64,000 bases of DNA from the NCBI GenBank assembly GCA_022796195.1, contig JAAWIE010000001.1, positions 1 to 64,000 of the forward strand, written 5' to 3'. Made by a program: the position numbers and the translations under genes. Every line of letters begins with the position of its first letter. Position 1 is the stretch's first letter. Shown in pieces: positions 44,171 through 53,500 of this stretch. Source of the stretch: Lawsonibacter sp. (lineage in GTDB: Bacteria > Bacillota > Clostridia > Oscillospirales > Oscillospiraceae). The notes beneath the pieces were generated by a model that saw only the letters and a program-made list of their open reading frames with translations, was not told where the DNA came from and searched no databases.

Positions 44171-44562
44171 TAGGCGTTCTCCTTCAGCAGATCTCGAATC
44201 TCCATAAGCAGTTTTTCCTCATTGGAGGGCTCCGGAGGTGCAGGGGATGGCTCTGGCTTTGCGTTTTTGCGGTGGAGGTTGTTCAGTGCCTTTACCAGAC
44301 AGAAGACCACAAAGGCCATAACCAAGAAGTTAAGGACCGCTTGTAAAAAGTTTCCGTAGGCAATGACTGCGCCATGGATGGTAACAGATTGAGAGGCAAA
44401 GGAGATACTGCCAGTAAAGATGCCTAGAAGGGGCATGATGATATCATTGATGAGAGAGGTTGTGATACTGCTGAACGCTCCGCCCACGATGACACCCACG
44501 GCCATGTCTATAACGTTGCCCCGAGCGATGAACTGCTTGAATTCATCCATGAATTTCTTCAT
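44170..44562 (-). CDS. mscL: Large-conductance mechanosensitive channel
   Basis: 130 residues. N-terminal FKQFIARGNVIDMAVGVIVGGAFSSITTSLINDIIMPLLG is TM1 with the pore region. TM2 is LNFLVMAFVVFCLVKALN, followed by the C-terminal helix bundle EKLLMEIRDLLKE. It opens under membrane tension to release solutes on osmotic downshock. The normal pentameric-channel length is kept. Confidence 0.97.
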   Translation of the reverse strand: MKKFMDEFKQFIARGNVIDMAVGVIVGGAFSSITTSLINDIIMPLLGIFTGSISFASQSVTIHGAVIAYGNFLQAVLNFLVMAFVVFCLVKALNNLHRKNAKPEPSPAPPEPSNEEKLLMEIRDLLKENA

Positions 44563-44567
44563 ACCGC

Positions 44568-45335
44568 TTATCTCCTCAGCTTGTCAGGGTTTGGATTGGG
44601 AAGTCCGGTCCAGGGCCCTTCTTCAGTGCGCATGTGGGTTTCTTTGATGCCCATTTGCAGATTGTATAGGGTTTTAGTCAGGGTAGTGATCTCTTTTTCC
44701 GTGAGTTGAGCGAAGAGAATGCCATATTTGAACCGTCCCTGTGCCTCAGAACTGCACCGGATAATTTGTCCCAAGAAGTCCAGGGGGACATATTCGTCCA
44801 GTTTGATCCGAATTCGGACTATTTCGTCCTCCATGTGGACGAGATCACTGACAACGCAACAGCCTCCAACACTGATATCGACCAGATCGCAGGGCTCAGG
44901 GTGGAGGAGCCGGGTATCACTCTCCCGGTAGAGAGAGACAGGCGCAGTGTAAACCAGACGGAAGGTATCGCGGATTTCTTCGTGACGCTTCAGCTGTACA
45001 TCTTTTACCTTGAATATGGTACGGGTGGATTCCTCTACAGTACCGCTGAGATGGATGGGGATAAGCTTTCTGTCATAGCCGTTGAGCTTGATTTCAGCGC
45101 CAAGGGGGAAAACTTGAAAGGAAAGATCGCCGGGCATACGGTTCAAAGTTAATGTGTTGTTGGTCACCTGGACAATTTGTCCAGAGAGGTGATGATTTCC
45201 TTCCTCCAATACCGCGTCCATACGCATTCCCTGGAACAGTTCGCCGGTGGGGGCCGATTCGGTCTGACCGCTGGACTGCTCTGCCGAGCCTTCTTCCAGC
45301 TCCGTCTCTCGAGTAAAGAATGAAAAAATACCCAA
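44568..45335 (-). CDS. PilZ-domain protein (YcgR-like)
   Basis: 255 residues from a TTG (LGIFSFFTRETELEE) nine bases after GGAGG; the frame is open further upstream but without an RBS. The N-terminal half is a YcgR-N-like beta domain. The C-terminal half is a PilZ domain with RDTFR (RxxxR) and DISVGG (DxSxxG), the c-di-GMP binding motifs. It is predicted to bind c-di-GMP and change motility or surface behaviour. No flagellar genes are in view. It lies just upstream of mscL. Confidence 0.82.
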   Translation of the reverse strand: MGIFSFFTRETELEEGSAEQSSGQTESAPTGELFQGMRMDAVLEEGNHHLSGQIVQVTNNTLTLNRMPGDLSFQVFPLGAEIKLNGYDRKLIPIHLSGTVEESTRTIFKVKDVQLKRHEEIRDTFRLVYTAPVSLYRESDTRLLHPEPCDLVDISVGGCCVVSDLVHMEDEIVRIRIKLDEYVPLDFLGQIIRCSSEAQGRFKYGILFAQLTEKEITTLTKTLYNLQMGIKETHMRTEEGPWTGLPNPNPDKLRR

Positions 45336-45360
45336 AATATTGCGCCTCCTTTTTGTTCGA

Positions 45361-46416
45361 TTATGGGTTAATGTGCTTTTTTCGAATTGCCGCCCAGGTC
45401 CGCTGCCAGAGGATACAGCCTCCAATGGAAATTGGGTAGACCACAAAAATTCGCAGCAGGAGCAGAACGGCGACCCGTCCGCCTACCACCCGGGGGGCGA
45501 TGATGTTGAAGATTGTGATGACAAGGCTGTGATAGAGATAAATTAGATAGCTGGCTTGATCTGCTGATTTCCAGAATCGGCCTCCGATTCCTTTGAGTGC
45601 TCCCCGGCGGATGGCCCAGCCGTGGAGGGCAAAAATCGTACTGAGAATATATAGGGTGTGGATCAGTTCCAGGTAAGGGGCTGCACGCCGGCCGGAGAAG
45701 GCAAGCAGGCTGATAAATCCATCCGCCAGGGCAAAGAAGACGGCAGCGGTATTGAGCAGGGGGCGGTTTTCCGCCAGAAATCTGGGGAGTTTTTCATACC
45801 TTGCTCCAGTACAGCAGCCAGCCAGATAATAGATCAGGTAACTGGTAAAGATGCGGTCAGAGTAGCGGAAGGAGCCGCCTGGACAAAAAATTTGAAGGAT
45901 GGAATTGAAGTACATGGAACTAAGCCAGGTGAGGCCCATAGCCAGAGGAATCAGCAATACCGGGTGATACCGGCGGGTCAAATTCTGGAACAGAGGAGCC
46001 AGCAGAATAAATTGAGCCAGGGTAACCAGGAAGTAGAAAGGTGAGGATAGGGTGCCCAGAGCCGTTTCCCGAATAAATTGTGCGGGTGAAAAGGTGTACC
46101 AGCCGATTGTGACAAAGAAAAGGTAGTACACTGCCGCCGCCAGCAGATAGGGGAGAAGGATATTTTTGATTCGGCCCAGATAGTAGTCGCCCAGAGGTTG
46201 GGGATGTTCCCGAGGGAGGGTGAGTTTTACTCCGCTGAGGTAGAAAAACCCGGGAACTGAAACAAAGGCCAATCGCTGGGGGACGATGACCAGGGCGTAT
46301 TGCCAGCTCGTCTTCTCCAAGCTGACCACCGCATGGGACAACACGTGGATTAGAATTACCAGCAGACAGAACAGTACATTGAGGGTGGATAGTTCTTCCA
46401 GCCGCCTGCGGGCCAT
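45361..46416 (-). CDS. Acyltransferase-3 family membrane protein
   Basis: 351 residues with about ten membrane helices. The N-terminus ELSTLNVLFCLLVILIHVLSHA has the family histidine in the first helix, and LSGVKLTLPRE with YYLGRIKNILLPYL matches the acyltransferase-3 loop. Such enzymes O-acylate surface glycans or peptidoglycan. The acceptor is unknown. It lies between serS and the PilZ gene in one direction. The ATG at 46416 was chosen from AAAGGATG. Confidence 0.82.
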   Translation of the reverse strand: MARRRLEELSTLNVLFCLLVILIHVLSHAVVSLEKTSWQYALVIVPQRLAFVSVPGFFYLSGVKLTLPREHPQPLGDYYLGRIKNILLPYLLAAAVYYLFFVTIGWYTFSPAQFIRETALGTLSSPFYFLVTLAQFILLAPLFQNLTRRYHPVLLIPLAMGLTWLSSMYFNSILQIFCPGGSFRYSDRIFTSYLIYYLAGCCTGARYEKLPRFLAENRPLLNTAAVFFALADGFISLLAFSGRRAAPYLELIHTLYILSTIFALHGWAIRRGALKGIGGRFWKSADQASYLIYLYHSLVITIFNIIAPRVVGGRVAVLLLLRIFVVYPISIGGCILWQRTWAAIRKKHINP

Positions 46417-46434
46417 AAGCGAACACATCCTTTG

Positions 46435-47736
46435 TTACTTTTTTGGAACCATGACTTCCAGGCCGCCCATGTAAGGCTGGAGTACCTTGGGAATGACGAC
46501 ACTGCCGTCAGCCTGGAGGTTGTTTTCTAGGAAGGCAATGAGCATGCGTGGGGGCGCCACAACGGTGTTATTTAAGGTGTGAGGGAGGTAAGTGCCGTTT
46601 TCTCCCTTGACCCGCATTTTCAAGCGGCGGGCTTGGGCGTCACCCAGGTTAGAACAGGAGCAGACCTCAAAATATTTCTTCTGCCGGGGAGACCAAGCTT
46701 CAATGTCACAGGACTTTACCTTCAGATCGGCCAGATCGCCGGAACAGCACTCCAGCTGACGGACTGGGATGTCCAGGGAGCGGAACAGTTCTACCGAGTA
46801 CTGCCACATTTTTTCATACCAGTCCATAGAATCCTCGGGCCGGCAGACCACAATCATCTCCTGTTTCTCAAATTGGTGGATACGGTAGACGCCCCGCTCT
46901 TCGATACCATGGGAACCTTTCTCCTTGCGGAAACAGGGGGAGTAGGAGGTAAGGGTCTGGGGCAGGGTATGTTCGGGGATTATTTGGTCAATGAACTTAC
47001 CGATCATGGAGTGTTCACTGGTACCGATGAGGTACAGGTCCTCGCCCTCGATCTTGTACATCATGGCTTCCATATCGGTCTGGCTCATGACGCCTTCCAC
47101 TACGTTGCCGTGGATCATGAAGGGGGGGATACAGAAGGTAAAGCCCTTGTGGATCATAAAGTCCCGGGCGTAGGCCAGCACAGCCTCGTGGAGGCGGGCT
47201 ATGTCACCCATCAAGTAGTAGAAACCGTTTCCCGAGACTCGGCCGGCAGCATCCATGTCCACCCCGTTGAAGGACTCCATAATCTCAGTGTGATAAGGAA
47301 TTTCAAAGTCTGGTACCACAGGCTCGCCAAAACGTTCAACCTCTACATTGGCAGAGTCGTCAGGGCCGATGGGGACGGACGGGTCAATGATATTAGGAAT
47401 AACCAGCATAATTTTCCGGATTTTTTCTGCAAGTTCGGTTTCCTTCTGTTCCAGTTCTGCCAGCCGGTCGGCATTAGCCTTTACTTTGGCTTTGGCTTCC
47501 TCTGCTTCGGCCAGCTTAGAGGGGTCTTTTTTGGCCTGACCCATGAGCATCCCCACCTGTTTGGACAGGGTGTTCCGGGCGGAACGCAGTTCGTTGGCTT
47601 CGGACATAGCGGCTCGATTCTCTGTGTCCAGGGTTAGTACCTCGTCGACTAAGGGGAGTTTGTCCTCTTGAAATTTCTTTTTCATATTTTCCTTAACGGT
47701 TTCCGGGTTTTCCCGGATGAAGCGAATGTCGAGCAT
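46435..47736 (-). CDS. serS: Serine--tRNA ligase
   Basis: 433 residues. A long N-terminal coiled-coil arm (about 30-105) reaches the tRNA-Ser variable arm. Motif 2 is SPCFRKEKGSHGIEERGVYRIHQFEKQE, and motif 3 includes TYLPHTLNNTVVAPPRMLIAFLENN. The start at 47736 (MLDIRFIRENPE) follows AAAGGAGAG; an upstream frame reads through the parS site at 47765. It is preceded by the ParB operon. Confidence 0.97.
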   Translation of the reverse strand: MLDIRFIRENPETVKENMKKKFQEDKLPLVDEVLTLDTENRAAMSEANELRSARNTLSKQVGMLMGQAKKDPSKLAEAEEAKAKVKANADRLAELEQKETELAEKIRKIMLVIPNIIDPSVPIGPDDSANVEVERFGEPVVPDFEIPYHTEIMESFNGVDMDAAGRVSGNGFYYLMGDIARLHEAVLAYARDFMIHKGFTFCIPPFMIHGNVVEGVMSQTDMEAMMYKIEGEDLYLIGTSEHSMIGKFIDQIIPEHTLPQTLTSYSPCFRKEKGSHGIEERGVYRIHQFEKQEMIVVCRPEDSMDWYEKMWQYSVELFRSLDIPVRQLECCSGDLADLKVKSCDIEAWSPRQKKYFEVCSCSNLGDAQARRLKMRVKGENGTYLPHTLNNTVVAPPRMLIAFLENNLQADGSVVIPKVLQPYMGGLEVMVPKK

Positions 47737-47764
47737 ACATATTCTCTCCTTTACATATTCTTTG

Positions 47765-47780
47765 TGTTTCACGTGAAACA
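47765..47780. promoter_or_regulatory. parS site 1
   Basis: TGTTTCACGTGAAACA, a perfect 16-bp palindrome and exact match to the bacterial parS consensus, upstream of serS. ParB should nucleate here. Confidence 0.9.
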
Positions 47781-47805
47781 TCAGGTGTATTTGGAAAAGC
47801 TCTCC

Positions 47806-48393
47806 TTACTTTATTACCCGATTACGGATCTCTTCATACCGGGCGGCAGGGGAGAGGTGTTCAGTACCGGTGATGTTTTCTTCAGGCAGGAATTGCGCAA
47901 CTCCAACTTCTTCCATAGCGGTTATCAGTTCCCGACACTGGTTAAAGCGGCCCCGGACATAGGCGTCGTTTAATTCCCAAAACCAGGACAGGGCTTCTGT
48001 GGTCTTTTCAGAGGCGGCCAGATCTTCAGAGGCAGTCTGCTGAGCACTGACCGCCTCTTTTAATTGGCTCTCCAGGCTTTCGCGAGTGCGTTTCAGGTCC
48101 TGAACCTGCTGTTTCAGCTGGGTATTCTCACTGATAAAGCCTTGAAGGGTCTGATAGGCGGAGGCAGACTGTTTCAGATCGTCAATCTGTTGCTGGCTCT
48201 GCCGCCGCTCCATCATAAAGGTATAGAGCAGGAGCACAAAAGCGGCCATAAAGAGAATGGCGATATATTGAAAGACAGAATTCCGGCGGCGGCGCTGCTG
48301 ACTGGCCCGTCTGGCGGCCCGGCGGGCCTCCGCATCGGGGATAGGGGTCTGTGTTTCACCGGTGGACTGGCTGGGCCGGGTTTCGTCAGTCAA
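47806..48393 (-). CDS. Membrane-anchored coiled-coil protein in the parAB operon
   Basis: 195 residues, not recognised. A basic, cytoplasmic N-terminus (RRAARRASQQRRRRN) precedes one membrane helix (VFQYIAILFMAAFVLLLYTFMM) and a long extracellular coiled coil (QSQQQIDDLKQSASAYQTLQG to KTTEALSWFWELND). A small globular end follows. The likely TTG start at 48393 overlaps the end of parB by eight bases and follows GGAGG. Its position between parB and serS suggests an envelope or segregation link, but there is no direct evidence. Confidence 0.75.
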   Translation of the reverse strand: MTDETRPSQSTGETQTPIPDAEARRAARRASQQRRRRNSVFQYIAILFMAAFVLLLYTFMMERRQSQQQIDDLKQSASAYQTLQGFISENTQLKQQVQDLKRTRESLESQLKEAVSAQQTASEDLAASEKTTEALSWFWELNDAYVRGRFNQCRELITAMEEVGVAQFLPEENITGTEHLSPAARYEEIRNRVIK

Positions 48394-49279
48394 AACTATC
48401 ACCTCCTTCTCCCTTCATCTGTTGGAGCAGGGTGAGCAGTGTTTCCAGGTCTTGTTCGTTGTAATACTCCAGCTCAATGCGGCCTTTCTTGCCCTTATGA
48501 GCAATTTTGACCTTTCGGCCCAAGCGGCCGGAGAGCTGTTTTTCCAGTTCGCCCAGGTAGAGAGAGATGTCCGGTCCTTGGGGCTTGGGTTTCTCTTGCT
48601 TCTCGTTTTGCAGGGTTTTGATGAGAGCCTCTGTCTGCCGGACGGAGAGCTGACTCTCCACTACTTTTTTTGCGGCCTCCTTTTGCAGGGCAGGGGAGGG
48701 GGCTCCTAAAATAGCCCGGGCGTGTCCGGCAGAGATGGCGCCGTTCTCCAGCAGCTGCATGACCTCCTCAGGCAGGGAGAGCAGGCGCAGGGTGTTTGTG
48801 ACAGCGGGACGGGATTTGCCCATTTGCTGGGCCACCTGTTCCTGAGTCAGTCCGTATTCCTCCATAAGGGTCTGGTATCCTCGAGCTTCTTCGGCGGGAT
48901 TCAGATCCTCGCGCTGGAGATTCTCAATCAGTCCCAGTTCCATGACCTTACGGTCGTCTGCTTCAATGATAACGGCAGGGATCTCTTGCAGACCGGCGGC
49001 TTTGGCCGCCCGCCAGCGCCGCTCTCCGGCAATAATCTGGTAGTAGCCGGTAGACAGCCGCCGCACAGTCAGCGGCTGTATGATGCCGTGAATACGGATG
49101 GACTCCGCCAGTTCGTTTAGAGTGTCCTCATCAAAGCGTTTTCTAGGCTGGTTCAATCCAGGTTCTACCTGAGAGATGGGAAGGGTCATAGAACCCTCAC
49201 TCTGTGGCTGGAGATCTGGGTCGCCCAAGAGAGCGTTCAGCCCCCGGCCTAAGCCTAAATCTTTGGTTCGTTTTGCCAT
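48386..49279 (-). CDS. parB: Chromosome-partitioning protein ParB (Spo0J)
   Basis: 297 residues. The N-terminal RGLNALLGD is followed by the CTPase box GERRWRAAKAAGLQEIPA and IENLQREDLNPAEEARGYQTLM. HTH motifs follow in EYGLTQEQVAQQMGKSRPAVTNTLRLL. ParB binds parS (three sites nearby), slides on CTP and recruits SMC to the origin. Downstream of parA with a 181-base spacer carrying a repeat element. Confidence 0.96.
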   Translation of the reverse strand: MAKRTKDLGLGRGLNALLGDPDLQPQSEGSMTLPISQVEPGLNQPRKRFDEDTLNELAESIRIHGIIQPLTVRRLSTGYYQIIAGERRWRAAKAAGLQEIPAVIIEADDRKVMELGLIENLQREDLNPAEEARGYQTLMEEYGLTQEQVAQQMGKSRPAVTNTLRLLSLPEEVMQLLENGAISAGHARAILGAPSPALQKEAAKKVVESQLSVRQTEALIKTLQNEKQEKPKPQGPDISLYLGELEKQLSGRLGRKVKIAHKGKKGRIELEYYNEQDLETLLTLLQQMKGEGGDSFD

Positions 49280-49305
49280 GCTTCTACCTCGCAGTCTATT
49301 TTCGC

Positions 49306-49365
49306 TCTTTTCTTTTGAAAAAGAAAAGAACCAAAAGAAAACTGGGGGAAAAACTTCGTTTTTCC
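49306..49365. repeat. Palindromic intergenic repeat, between parA and parB
   Basis: TCTTTTCTTTTGAAAAAGAA with AGAACCAAAAGAAAACTGGGG and AAAAACTTCGTTTTTC. The same element flanks the BMP operon (62988, 63090), with fragments at 27387 and 41727. It has two short inverted repeats and no coding potential. The rest of 49366-49460 is AT-rich and contains no gene. Confidence 0.65.
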
Positions 49366-49460
49366 TCTGTGTAAATCAGGTGCTCCTTATATATAATAGT
49401 ATATATGAGGATGGAGGGAGTAAACTATACTATTACGGGAAAGCGCATTTCAAATAAGTT

Positions 49461-50216
49461 TTAACTCGATGCGCACATTTCCTCAGCCAGCAGCCTATAT
49501 GCCTCAGCGCCTCGGGAATAGGGATCATAGGCAGAGATGGGTTTTCCATGGCTGGGGGCTTCAGAAAGGCGGACATTTCGGGGAATAACTGTGGCGTAGA
49601 CCTGTCCGGGGAAATGCCGCTTGACCTCCTCGGCCACCTGAAGGGAGAGATTCGTCCGGCTGTCGAACATGGTGAGCAGAACGCCCTCCATCGATAGTTC
49701 AGGGTTAAGTTTCCGTTTTACCAGGCGGACGGTAGCCAGTAGATCGCTAAGACCCTCCAAGGCATAATACTCGCATTGAACGGGGACCAGAAGGCTGTGG
49801 GCAGCGCACAGTGCGTTGACAGTGAGCAGCTCCAGGGAGGGGGGGCAGTCGATGAAGATGAAGTCATAGCGGTCGGACAGGGTATCAAGGGTATGTTTCA
49901 GGAGCTTTTCCCGGTCGTTTATACCGATCATTTCGATGCCTGCACCAGCCAGAGCCTTGTTGGAGGGTAGAACGTCGCCGTATTTGGTGGATACAACTGC
50001 CTTAACCGGCTCTGCTTCGCTGACCAGCAGGTCATAGACATTGGGAGAGGCGGTGTTTTTGTCTACACCCATGCCAGAGGTTGCGTTTGCCTGAGGGTCG
50101 AAGTCGCACAACAGCACTCGCTTGCCCAAGTCATGGAGCGCAGCTGTAATATTGACCGTAGTAGTGGTTTTGCCTACGCCGCCTTTTTGGTTGACGACAG
50201 CAATGATTTTAGCCAT
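49461..50216 (-). CDS. parA: Chromosome-partitioning ATPase ParA (Soj)
   Basis: 251 residues. Deviant Walker A: NQKGGVGKTTTTVN; also DFDPQANATSGMG and FIFIDCPPSLELLTVNAL. It forms ATP-dependent DNA-bound dimers that move ParB-parS complexes and, in B. subtilis, control DnaA. There is no N-terminal HTH, so it is the Soj type. Promoter TTGAAA-17-TATAAT at 50308-50336. A parS site lies ~30 bases beyond that promoter. Confidence 0.96.
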   Translation of the reverse strand: MAKIIAVVNQKGGVGKTTTTVNITAALHDLGKRVLLCDFDPQANATSGMGVDKNTASPNVYDLLVSEAEPVKAVVSTKYGDVLPSNKALAGAGIEMIGINDREKLLKHTLDTLSDRYDFIFIDCPPSLELLTVNALCAAHSLLVPVQCEYYALEGLSDLLATVRLVKRKLNPELSMEGVLLTMFDSRTNLSLQVAEEVKRHFPGQVYATVIPRNVRLSEAPSHGKPISAYDPYSRGAEAYRLLAEEMCASS

Positions 50217-50307
50217 GTGGCGCCTCCTTGCGGTGTATAATTATTTGAGCAGCCAGAAAATGAGGATAGATACCAGAATGATATATTAGAAGGGTACACA
50301 GTTCATT

Positions 50308-50336
50308 ATTATATCAACCGGCCCTACAGATTTCAA
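50308..50336 (-). promoter_or_regulatory. Promoter of parA
   Basis: On the minus strand, TTGAAA (50336-50331), 17 bases and TATAAT (50313-50308). Confidence 0.65.
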
Positions 50337-50369
50337 CTGTTTTTCTTTTTTTTGTCAAATAATTTCCTA

Positions 50370-50385
50370 TGTTTCACGTGAAACA
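50370..50385. promoter_or_regulatory. parS site 2
   Basis: TGTTTCACGTGAAACA, a perfect match, in the divergent space between parA and mfd. Confidence 0.92.
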
Positions 50386-50416
50386 TGGAACCCGGCCCCC
50401 GAAACGAAAATTCCCC

Positions 50417-50445
50417 TTGACGAAGATACGACCTAAGGCTATACT
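50417..50445 (+). promoter_or_regulatory. Promoter of mfd
   Basis: TTGACG (50417-50422), 17 bases and TATACT (50440-50445), between two parS sites. Confidence 0.7.
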
Positions 50446-50527
50446 GAACGTTACAATATTACATACATTTCCCCTCTCCGGGCCCGGGGCGGGGCATTAC
50501 CCGTCTGTCTGACGCTGCTGAAAGAGG

Positions 50528-50543
50528 TGTTTCACGTGAAACT
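50528..50543. promoter_or_regulatory. parS site 3, overlapping the mfd start
   Basis: TGTTTCACGTGAAACT, one mismatch in the last base from the palindrome. It covers the RBS and the GTG start of mfd. Confidence 0.8.
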
Positions 50544-53500
50544 ATTGACTGCCGCCATAAGCCGTATACCAGAATTCCAGCAGCTGTTGGCCGCTCTGGA
50601 GGGGGGACGTTCGCCTGCGGCTCTCTCCGGTGCGGCCGCAATTCACAGAGTACACATTGCCGCCGGAATCGGACTGATCACCCAACGGCCTATTATAGTA
50701 GTATGCGCCGATGAGTTTGAGGGACAGAAGCTGGCCCGGGACCTGGGGGCATTTGCCGGGAGACCGGTTCCGGTCCTGCCGGCACGGGATTTCACGTTTC
50801 ACAATGCGGCCACAGTTTCCCGACAGTGGGAACACAGGCGGCTGGCACTGCTGTGGGAGCTGAATCAGGGGAAACTGCCTTTTCTGGTGGCGCCGGTGGA
50901 GGGTCTTCTACAGCGTACCATTCCGCCCGCCGTACTCAAGCAGAACTGCCGGGAACTGAAGGTAGGGGATACATGCGATCTGAATGAGTTGGCGGAGGGG
51001 CTGGCCGCAGCGGGATATGTTCGATGCGAACAGGTGGAAGGAGTGGGCCAATTTGCTCTGCGGGGAGGTATACTGGATGTTTATTCTCCGGGAATGGAGC
51101 AGCCTATCCGGGTGGAGTTTTTCGGAGATGAGGTAGACGCTATGGGGATTTTCGACCCGGCCACCCAGCGCCGGACCGAGAATTTGGAAAGCGCCGTTTT
51201 GCTCCCCGCCGCTGAGGTACTGCCGCAGTTGGCGCCGGGCGGACTGGTCGGATTGACAAAAAAGCTGGAGAGGCTGGCTTCCAAGGCCCAGGAAAAGGGA
51301 AATAAGGCGTTGGCGGACAACCTGAAACGGGACAGCGAAGCTATCGCCCAGGGCAGGAGCTTTCCAGCGGTAGACCGGTATCTGGAACTGATCTATCCCG
51401 AATTGGCGGGCGGCGCCGATTACCTGCCAGCAAATGCCTGTGTGGTCTTCGATCAGTGCGGACGGGTGGCAGAGCGGGCGAAAAGCTATCAGTGGCAGAT
51501 GGAAGAGGACGTCAAAAATCTGCTGGAACAGGGTGAACTGGACGGTTCTTGCGGGGAACTGGCCCTCACCTTTGTCCAGCTGAATCACCGGCTGGAGGAC
51601 TGGCCGCTGGTCTATCTGGACTCCTTTACCACCTCAAACGCACCCGCACCGCCAAAGGCACTGATGTCCATAACGGCTAAACAACTGCCTCCCTTTCTAG
51701 GGAGTCTGGAAACGGCAGTCCAGGATTTGGCGCACTATCAGAACAGCGGTTTTGCCAGTTTGGTCCTTGTGTCCGGGGAACAGCGGGCAATTGATTTACA
51801 GACCTTACTTCGGGAACAGAAGATCAAATCTGCGGTGAACTTCCAGCTCAAGGAACTGCCTCAGCCGGGGCAGGTGGTGATTACCATTGGAGGGCTGTCC
51901 AGCGGACTGGAGTACCCAGAAATTAAGCTGGCCATCCTCACGGAAGGGGAAAAAGCCGCCGGAAAAAGACCACGGGCCCGCAAAGACACCACGAACCGGC
52001 AGAAGCTGAAGTCCTATGCCGACCTTACTCCCGGCGACCTAGTGGTCCACGAGCACCACGGAGTGGGCCGGTATGTGGGTATGGTGAAGATGCCGGTGGA
52101 CGGGATTGAGCAGGACTACGTAAAAATTGCCTATGCTGGAAGTGACGTCCTCTTTGTTCCGGCCACCCAGCTGGACCTGGTCTCCAAGTATATCGGCGGG
52201 GGAGAGGACGCCAACGAGACTAAAAAATTGAACCGCTTAGGGGGCAAGGAGTGGGAGAAAGCCAAAACCAAGGCCAAAAAGGCGGTACAGGATTTGGCAA
52301 AGGGGCTGATTCAGCTATACGCCCAGCGGCAGCGCCAGCCGGGCTACGCCTTTTCCAGTGACACACCCTGGCAGAAGGAGTTTGAGGATCAGTTTGAGTA
52401 CACTGAGACAGACGATCAGCTGCGGTGCATCGAAGAAATTAAGCGGGATATGGAGCGGCCCTCTCCCATGGACCGTCTGTTGTGCGGCGATGTGGGCTAT
52501 GGCAAGACCGAGGTGGCCTTCCGTGCGATGATGAAGTGTGTGTTGGACGGCAAGCAAACCGCAATCCTGGTTCCAACCACTGTGTTAGCCCGTCAGCACT
52601 ATCTCAACGCTCTGCGCCGGTTCCAGAAATATCCGGTCAACATTGATGTGGTCTCCCGTTTTCGTACCACCGCCCAGATGAAAGAGACTCTGCGCAAGGT
52701 GGAAGAGGGCCAGGTGGACATTCTCATTGGAACCCACCGGCTCTTTAATAAGGATGTCCACTTTAAGGACCTGGGACTGCTGGTAGTGGATGAGGAACAG
52801 CGGTTCGGAGTCCAGCACAAGGAGAAGCTGAAGGAGAATTTTAAACAGGTGGATGTGCTGACGTTGTCCGCCACCCCCATTCCCAGAACGTTGAATATGG
52901 CCTTGTCGGGCATAAGGGATATGTCTACCCTGGAGGAACCGCCTGCAAACCGCCAGCCGGTGCAGACCTACGTGCTGGAACACGATTGGAATCTGCTGGG
53001 TGACGCCATGCGCCGGGAACTGGAGCGGGGAGGACAGGTGTTTTATCTCCATAACCGGGTGGAGACCATCGACCGCTGTGCTGCCCGCATCCAGATGCTT
53101 CTAGGGGAGGAGGCCGCTGTAGGGGTAGCCCATGGCCGGATGACCCAGGAAGCCATTGATGATGTGATGGCCCGCATGACCGACGGAGAGTTAAATGTAC
53201 TGGTGTGTACCACGATTATTGAGACGGGCATTGATCTGCCGAACGCGAACACATTGATTATGGAGGACGCCGACCGGCTGGGCCTGGCCCAGCTCCACCA
53301 GCTCCGGGGACGGGTAGGCCGTTCCAACCGGCGGGCCTTTGCTTACCTCACCTACCGCCGGGGCAAAGTGCTGTCGGAGATTGCCTCGAAACGGCTGGAG
53401 GCCATCCGAGAATTTGCCGAGTTCGGCTCTGGATTTAAGATTGCCATGCGGGATTTGGAAATCCGGGGGGCAGGAAACGTACTGGGGCCGGAACAGAGCG

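Noticed and set aside
46579-47637. 352-codon plus-strand frame inside serS
   Set aside because: Antisense shadow; serS carries all class II synthetase motifs.
50760-50830. Fourth parS-like site in mfd (TTTCACGTTTCACAATG)
   Set aside because: It is not palindromic and lacks the CACGTG centre.
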